In this document: piece by piece, positions 8,731 through 13,794 of the stretch
How the letters are laid out: every line of letters starts with the position of its first letter
How positions within the stretch are numbered: the first letter of the stretch is position 1
Assembly (NCBI GenBank): GCA_910592205.1
Contig: CAJVPJ010000978.1
Coordinates: forward strand, 1-13,794
Direction of reading: 5' to 3'
DNA length: 13,794 nucleotides
Source of the DNA: Paraglomus occultum
Lineage: Eukaryota; Glomeromycota; Glomeromycetes; Paraglomerales; Paraglomeraceae
Notes under the pieces: model-generated
The model's database searches: none
Seen by the model: only the letters and a program-made list of their open reading frames with translations
What the model was told of the DNA's origin: nothing
Position numbers and translations under genes: made by a program

Positions 8731-9014
8731 TAAATTTATAAATATAAAGAAAATGAGGTTTAATTGTATGTCTAAGTTATTGACAACTTTGTATGAATGT
8801 CACCACCTACCAAAATATTTATCAGGGCTGAAGCTGAAACAGGCTGAAATGCTCTTGACCATTGAATTTATCACGTAATCAACAGGGGGTGGTGACTTAA
8901 TTACGTAAACTTTTATCACACCTAATTATAGTTTGTCACACATAGATATGATTGCGTAGCTCAATTTATGTAGTACAAATTTGTATTTATTTACTGATAT
9001 TTGTACAGACGGTA

Positions 9015-9197
9015 CAGTCAACTCTCTTTATAACGACCGCCTCGGGCTGGGCAAATTCGGTCGCCATATGCAGCGGCCGTTATATACAGCGTAGTACATA
9101 TAATAATTATATAACGTTTTTGAAAACGGGCAGAGCACAGCGGTTGCTATAAAGCGCCAGTCGTTATAAAAAAGGTCGTTATAAAGAGAGTCGACTG
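9015..9197. mobile_element. 183-bp MITE, pogo/Tigger-like
   Basis: Terminal inverted repeats of 24 bp (9015-9038 and 9174-9197, one mismatch) begin CAGTCAACTCTC on the left; the right end is the reverse complement of CAGTCGACTCTC. TA dinucleotides flank both ends (9013-9014 and 9198-9199), the duplication expected for Tc1/mariner-pogo elements. Inside, GTCGTTATAAA-type motifs repeat in both orientations near the ends. The element has no coding capacity and would depend on a transposase from elsewhere. CAGTCGACTCTC termini are typical of pogo/Tigger-like families; family assignment is by resemblance. Confidence 0.85.
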
Positions 9198-9199
9198 TA

Positions 9200-9521
9200 A
9201 CTACAAATGATAACCAGTTACGCAAATCAAAAAGCGAACAATGTAGTATGTCAGGAGCAGATGAAACAAACAATTTCGTAGTCAGAAAAGATTGTAAAAG
9301 TGAATATTTAATAGGTCGGAAACGGATGGTAGTAGAGTGAAGTAGACGATTTAGTAAGTTAAAGGATAGAAAGTAGAAACGAATAGAAACAAAAAATCAG
9401 ATGTGCGAATACTCACATGTGATGACAAAGTTTCATAAATAAACTGATATGAAGCGATAAATCCAAAGCGTCAGTAACAAAGTATGCGATAATAAGAAAG
9501 CAGTTAGTTTCTGATCACTTA
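9200..9521. other. Gene-free stretch
   Basis: No gene or repeat is recognised. The plus strand is purine-rich (many GTAG, AAAG and GAAAC runs) from about 9280 to 9400, mirroring the excess of G over C seen near 2580-3840. Confidence 0.45.
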
Positions 9522-9638
9522 CTCCAAGTGAGGTCTTGCCGAAATAAAACTTCTCATTTGGTCTCCATCTGCATTCTTCTTTCGGTAAGCATGTCTGTAC
9601 TTGAAACCATCGAGTGTATAAAAGAAATGATGTGGAAG
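9522..9638 (-). pseudogene. Possible degenerate FLYWCH-like zinc-finger exon
   Basis: The minus strand reads FFYTLDGFKYRHAYRKKNAD, then GDQMRSFISARPHLE, ending at a consensus splice donor GTAAGT (9522-9517) that overlaps TAA 9521-9519. The GFKYR segment, the spacing to a MRS/WRC-like position and the final ArxHL fit the shape of FLYWCH fingers, which occur in fungal MULE-type transposases. The metal-binding Cys and the Trp are missing, so it would be non-functional. The upstream part of the same frame runs into a 39-bp tandem repeat and is probably not coding. The resemblance is short. Confidence 0.28.
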
Positions 9639-9724
9639 ATAAGTATAATAAACGAGACGTCGCTGGCGCGGCGTTTTAATACAAATGAACGCGATAGCTG
9701 AAATTTCACATTGAAAATGTTGTA

Positions 9725-9848
9725 TGTAAATTCCGTCACAATGTAAATCATGGACCCCGCATTTACATATGTAAATCCCGTCAAGGACCCTAAAACCGCA
9801 TTTACACATATAAATCCCGTCAAGGCCTCAAAATCAAATTCACATATA
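9725..9848. repeat. Short tandem repeat, about 39-bp unit, three degenerate copies
   Basis: GTAAATCCCGTCAAGG at 9771 recurs as ATAAATCCCGTCAAGG at 9810, exactly 39 bp apart, each followed by a CCTNAAAA stretch and an ATTTAC/ATTCAC end. A more diverged first copy starts at 9725 (GTAAATTCCGTCA), about 46 bp earlier. The unit is a multiple of three, so minus-strand frames show a repeated DGIYICKCG-like peptide, which I regard as a by-product. Confidence 0.75.
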
Positions 9849-10126
9849 TTCGCTGTTTGCTATTATTATCAATAATAAACTTGATCTTTCCGGGAATAAT
9901 CAGTTGGGATATTACTTCTGGTGAATGGAAGTCAAAGAATAGGTGCCTGAGCGTAGCCTTAGTTCAACCATGCGGATTTAACGTTTAAGAAGGCTTAATG
10001 TTTATTGCAAATTGACTGTAGTGATCATAGGAAGGATCGTCGATCGAAGAAAGATTATAACAGTATGGCTAAATAACAATTCGATGAAAGTATTGGTAAC
10101 AGTCGATAAGTTTACGTATAGTATTG
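9849..10126. other. Gene-free stretch
   Basis: No coding region, repeat or RNA gene is recognised between the 39-bp repeat and the 21-bp tandem repeat. Confidence 0.45.
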
Positions 10127-10168
10127 AGCTTTAGCGGCCTCAGCGTTAGCTTTAGCGATCTCAACGTC
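10127..10168. repeat. 21-bp tandem duplication
   Basis: AGCTTTAGCGGCCTCAGCGT at 10127 is followed directly, at 10148, by AGCTTTAGCGATCTCAACGT. The unit is 21 bp with a few mismatches. It is locally GC-richer than its surroundings. Confidence 0.75.
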
Positions 10169-10815
10169 AGAGTTTACGTTTTTCCGACCGCCGCTATTAT
10201 TATTATAGACATTAATCGTAGGTTGGTATCCTGATCACAAACATTCGAAAAAACTATGCGTACAGAAAGACAGAAAGATCGCTCGATCAATTTCCCGAGC
10301 ACAAAGAAGTTTTCTGATGACTCAAAGCAGCCAAAGTCAAAATTACAAACCGTATTTTTTGGTCTATAATATAACATTCGTAATAATATGACGATAGCAA
10401 ACAGTACGCTACTTATACCATCTTCTCATTTCCAGTCTCATCACTTAACGATAACCAAATGTCTATTACTATAAAGACAATTGAAAAGATGGTAGTCACA
10501 AAAGTAGGTGGCTGTTAGTTCACACGATCAGGCCTCAAAAAGTTGATGAATGGCGTAACTTTAATCAATCAAAGCAAAGTTCATTCTAACAAGCGCTTTC
10601 CTGTTCAATAGCTAACGGGATGTGGTAACTCGAACTTTAAACTGTATAATAGTATGACTGGTCTTATTATTTCGTTTCTCAATCCTTTACAAAAAATGGT
10701 ATATTGTTAGTTCACACTATCCATCCGTATTTAGCTAAATCAGTTGGGGGCTGGTTAAAATGAAATATGCTTAAACCCAATTTGTTAAGCCTAAAATACG
10801 TTCTGTAGCACACAT
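10169..10815. other. Gene-free stretch
   Basis: A minus-strand frame of 67 codons (10174-10377) has no recognisable features and is probably spurious. A 13-bp word, TGTTAGTTCACAC, occurs at 10513 and again at 10705, 192 bp apart. Nothing else stands out. Confidence 0.4.
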
Positions 10816-11170
10816 TTTCACCAATAGAAGACTTATCGCTAACGAATTTAGTAATTAAGGCATATGTTCAATCGACATTTTTCACAAATATATGTTTGAG
10901 CCGTGTTGGGTTACGCCATTTTAATATAGTCGTGTTCTATTTTTCGCACTGATCGAAGAAATAAAGCTCATATTCAGCTGCTCAAAGCAATTTGATACAA
11001 ATTTATTCAAGGTTTGCATCTTTGCACTGATGGAAGAATCATTACTAACGTATTTTAAATGTCTTGTATTGCATCTCACACCAATGGAAGAACCATCACT
11101 GACGAATTCAGTAACTCAAGGCGCTTAGCATGTTGAGCCACACTTATTACGCCAACTTATCTTCGCACCA
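10816..11170. repeat. Degenerate repeat cluster with a 55-bp tandem pair
   Basis: The clearest pair is 11014-11068 and 11069-11123. Both start TTGCATCT and continue with a (TGCACTGATGGAAGAA)/(CACACCAATGGAAGAA) block and a CA(T/C)(T/C)AC(T)(A/G)ACG block. A more distant copy at about 10816-10862 shares the GAAGACTTATCGCTAACGAA-type core. Weaker echoes of CGCAC-x-GA-x-GAAGAA occur at about 10946 and 11166. TTGAGCC-GT/CA-TTACGCCA is also shared between about 10896 and 11132. It looks like an old, partly eroded repeat. Confidence 0.6.
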
Positions 11171-11191
11171 CTAAAAAAACCATTACATATA

Positions 11192-11267
11192 CAGTGAGAC
11201 CTCTATAAGTGCACGCCCTTGGGACTCAGCATTTGTGTGCACTTAGGGATGGGGTGTAGACTTATAG
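11192..11267. mobile_element. Remnant of a second pogo/Tigger-like MITE
   Basis: CAGTGAGACCTCTATAAGTG at 11192 is preceded by TATA and resembles pogo-family termini. An imperfect inverted match lies at about 11243-11267, ending GTAGACTTATAG. The outer part of the right terminus (a reverse-complement GAGGTCTCACTG) is missing, so the element is truncated or diverged. The inner arms could still pair as a hairpin. Confidence 0.5.
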
Positions 11268-11772
11268 AACAACCCTATACAGTTACACAATGTAGTGACT
11301 TTTTTATTATCGAAAAATTTCCGTATTTAGTAATCACATTCCAAATAAAGCAATACTTTACGAAAAGTATGTGTTAATGCTAGTCTGGCGCATTAAATTT
11401 GTTCATTTGACTTTGACAAAATTTTCAATATTCTGTAACAAGTTGTAAATATTTCTCTGCATTGTCCTGCTGCAGGAGAAATGCACGCAGAGTTTCTAAG
11501 CTATATTTGCATTAAATATAGGATGAGACAACATTTTACGCGTGCTCCGAATGTTGGTTGGTTGTCAGAAATACAAGTAACCATCATGAGTATTCTGTGT
11601 TCGCATACAGACAATCTCGAAACAGCAATTGTAAAAGATCGTATCACATTCGACTGCAGTTGCATGAAAATCAAAATAACAATGTTAATCACATTATGAT
11701 ATTGTCTTATACGCGCCATGTGTGTGACAAGATCACTAAAATGTTATCATACTCGTCAATTCACAAATATAC
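11268..11772. other. Gene-free stretch with short overlapping frames
   Basis: Frames of 72 and 93 codons on the plus strand (from 11481 and 11558) and 72 codons on the minus strand overlap at 11481-11839. None shows a domain, and the 93-codon one runs into repeat copy B, so I do not call a gene. Confidence 0.4.
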
Positions 11773-12340
11773 GGTTACCGTAACAATAAAACGATTTAAA
11801 AATCTACATACAATTAGACTTACGTTTGAGATTTGCTAAATAGAGTCCATGAGTTACAGTCAGACCCTTTATGCGTTACTAATGACAATAATGATTTGGA
11901 AGGAAGCATTTGTTAATTTCTTAATAGATAATGTAGGACAATAAGTACAGTTTGGGAAAAGATATCCATTGGATAGCTAAACTCTATTAATATTTGAGGC
12001 TTTTACATACAGTCATAGCAGTTGATAAAAATAAGCATTACTTGATAAACATATTCCATGCCGTAAATTTGTATCGATAAAGACTGCCGTTAATATCACT
12101 CTTACTGGAAGACGTATGTGCTTGTTTAACACACTATTCAAACGTTTTGGCTTATGTTTGAGTTAAGAGCGGTTATGAACGACGTGAGCAAGCAGAGAAA
12201 CAGAGAAGAGACCACTGATAATAAACTAAAAAAGAGAGTACGGAATATGCATTGACAAATTGAGGAGAGGGTAATAAAAAGCAGAGTTTAGAAAGATCTT
12301 TACTATATATGGTGGTTATGTGGCGCTTCGTTTTAGCATA
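11773..12340 (+). repeat. Dispersed about 1-kb repeat, copy B, first part
   Basis: Collinear with copy A 5065-5654, same strand. Small differences include the loss of the GGGGT stretch near TATATGGTGG and short deletions near 12160-12180 and 12280. The match fades after CGTTTTAGCATA. Confidence 0.85.
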
Positions 12341-13196
12341 CTCTTTGTTTTGTTAGTAAAAAGTGCTTGTTACATAATAATATGTATTCATTATATTCAT
12401 TATTTATTGTCATTGTGACAGATTCGATTAAACATTTTGTGGATGGGTTGGAAATTGATTTAGATTTAGGATTAAAAATAAGGGTTTTAATTTTATTTTA
12501 ATTCGCCTGACAAATGGGTTCCACTCACGCAAACTAGTAATTGCAAAAAATACATAACCTAATGTTCTAATTATTATAATAGTCCCCGACGTTTTAATTA
12601 TTCCTGACTGAGTAACGATTTCCTTGGTGATGATAATCAAAGTCAAAGTTGATACTATAATTTAAAATGACGGCAAAATTTCTACATAATGTTTATCATA
12701 TGCTTTCGTTTATAAATTCAAAGTAAAATTGTAGAGACAATTCATATAATAAAAAGCGGTGCGGTGTTGTTTATTCGTATGTGTCGGTCAATCGACAAGT
12801 TGACGGGTTCTCATCATTTCATCTTCATCGGATACCATGCATGGCTAGCCTACTACAATACAAGAGCCACGTTGTTGCTTATTTGAATTCGTGTATGATT
12901 ATCGTAACATAAAATGTAAAAGCGCATTGCGAAATTTTTACTCTACCCTCTAATCTCAATACATCCGCGTTTCTTAAACTAACTAATCGTCCTAGACAGT
13001 GTATTATTTAATATGTTAAATCCCATCTTTTAAATTTTCAATTAGATAGACTAGAAAATGTTTGATTATAATAATTAGCGCAGCTATATAATAAAGCTCA
13101 GACTCTTTGTACAATTTAACAAACAAAATTGCTAAAATATGGACGTTTCTAAATGTTAATTGTTTCCTAGTACGTTAATACAAATTTATATGGATA
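12341..13196. other. About 855-bp sequence interrupting repeat copy B
   Basis: Copy A has only about 70 bp here (5655-5724) and they do not align clearly, so copy B carries an insertion or copy A a replacement. I see no terminal inverted repeats and no certain target duplication. A minus-strand frame of 72 codons (12428-12646) is low-complexity and is not called. Confidence 0.55.
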
Positions 13197-13573
13197 TGTC
13201 ATGTCATAACCTCGTTTATAAGGTTTGAAAAAGTTTGTCTAATAAAAATTTTGTCCTCACTTTGCATAGCTGAGTATGAGCGAAATAGATATCCTACATT
13301 TACGTAATAATATTAACATCTCCTTTGTTGGCATCCATAATGCCCTAGTTAAAAGTTGGGCACCAGCGTAGAATAAAGCTTACTTGTTCAGTTGCCTAAT
13401 AAATTATTCAAGCTAAATAATCATAGTAAGTGGTATAGTTTAGAAATAATAACTCGAAACTTGCAATACAGCGTATCACAAAAAAAGTTGATTTTTGTGC
13501 TTGCAACATGTAGAGTATGATATTCGAATTTAATGTATAACAAAACCTCGTTATTAAAATCAGAACCCTAGTA
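13197..13573 (+). repeat. Dispersed about 1-kb repeat, copy B, second part
   Basis: Collinear with copy A 5725-6103, for example AAAGTTTGTCTAATAAAA and GCTTGCAACATGTAGAGTAT in both. A short stretch near 13520 (GTCGATTAAT in copy A) is missing here. The match ends just before GGCGCGCC at 13575-13582. Confidence 0.85.
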
Positions 13574-13597
13574 TGGCGCGCCGGAGGCAGCAAAAGT

Positions 13598-13673
13598 CTG
13601 TATTTTAATACAGTAAATCTGTATTTTAAATACAGATCTTCTGTATTAAAATACAGTTATTTAAAGTACAGAT
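13598..13673. repeat. Nested palindrome cluster (CTGTATTTTAAATACAG type)
   Basis: There are three palindromic units: CTGTATTTTAATACAG (13598-13613), CTGTATTTTAAATACAG (13619-13635) and CTGTATTAAAATACAG (13641-13656). A fourth, imperfect half, TTTAAAGTACAG, ends at 13673. The first and third are exact reverse complements of each other, so the cluster is symmetric around the middle unit and could form either three small hairpins or one large one. Confidence 0.85.
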
Positions 13674-13702
13674 TCTGAAAAATGCGGGATTTCGTTTATG
13701 GT

Positions 13703-13794
13703 AATTAAATGATACATTTAATTCCCAACAGTTTGGTATTTTTTGATAGTACAAAGGTGACCTAAATTTACATTTATGGAAAATTAAATGATAC
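13703..13794. repeat. Hairpin and directly repeated AATTAAATGATAC at the window end
   Basis: AATTAAAT and ATTTAATT flank GATAC as an 8-bp perfect inverted repeat (13703-13723). AATTAAATGATAC recurs as the last 13 bases (13782-13794), suggesting a tandem unit of 79 bp that continues beyond the window. Confidence 0.6.

Noticed and set aside
8576-8878. 100-codon plus-strand frame as a separate gene
   Set aside because: Its only recognisable part is the decayed Sel1 unit, which this frame reads only partly. There is no other domain, and the C-terminal half looks random.
9028-9273. Frames over the MITE
   Set aside because: They are generated by the noncoding inverted-repeat element.
9519-9823. 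Minus-strand frames of 89 and 96 codons with a repeated DGIYICKCG-like peptide as a repeat protein
   Set aside because: The peptide repeat is a consequence of a 39-bp tandem DNA repeat read in any frame. Only the short FLYWCH-like end is worth keeping, at low confidence.
1-13794. CRISPR array, tRNA, rRNA, bacterial operon signals
   Set aside because: The short repeats lack regular spacers, no cloverleaf or rRNA core was recognised, and the gene structure is eukaryotic.

Overview
The window looks like AT-rich nuclear DNA of a fungus, most probably an arbuscular mycorrhizal fungus (Glomeromycotina, Rhizophagus-like). The signs are a spliced gene with a GT-AG intron, a BTB-BACK protein carrying a long array of near-identical Sel1-like repeats, and the tail of a tyrosine-kinase-like protein kinase with the CCDADPDKRPDA signature. 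Such kinase, Sel1 and BTB families are hugely expanded in these fungi. The placement rests on family recognition only; no search was possible. Nothing bacterial is visible.

Layout. (1) 3-284 (+): the C-terminal end of a protein kinase gene that enters from the left edge. (2) 285-5064: no intact gene. On the minus strand, 290-2159 holds stop-interrupted, protein-like stretches, one with an LEWIPFD motif resembling the start of Rhizophagus-type kinase domains; all are weak calls. The stretch around 2580-3840 has a marked excess of G over C. (3) 5065-6103: copy A of a roughly 1-kb repeat. (4) 6439-8490 (+): the one substantial gene, a two-exon BTB-BACK-Sel1 gene. As printed, the reading frame is broken twice, each time by one extra base in a homopolymer (T6 at 6556-6561, A8 at 8288-8295). 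Disregarding those two bases, one frame of 644 codons runs from ATG to TAA. (5) 8611-8730: a decayed Sel1 unit. (6) 9015-9197: a complete short inverted-repeat element (MITE, pogo/Tigger-like) with TA target duplication. (7) 9522-11267: small tandem repeats, a possible degenerate FLYWCH-like exon on the minus strand, and a second pogo-like remnant. (8) 11773-12340 and 13197-13573: copy B of the 1-kb repeat, in the same orientation as copy A and interrupted by about 855 bp. (9) 13575-13794: a GGCGCGCC site, a nested cluster of CTGTATTTTAAATACAG-type palindromes, and a hairpin whose arm recurs at the window end.

How the parts fit. BTB-BACK proteins are typically substrate adaptors of Cullin-3 ubiquitin ligases, and Sel1-like repeats are helical protein-binding solenoids. 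The gene therefore reads as an adaptor whose recognition module is a Sel1 array, sitting where many related fungal proteins carry a TLDc domain. It lies in a repeat-rich compartment between two direct copies of a dispersed repeat. I did not find a clearly new multi-gene system. The most interesting object is this fused, recently amplified repeat gene and its two frame breaks.
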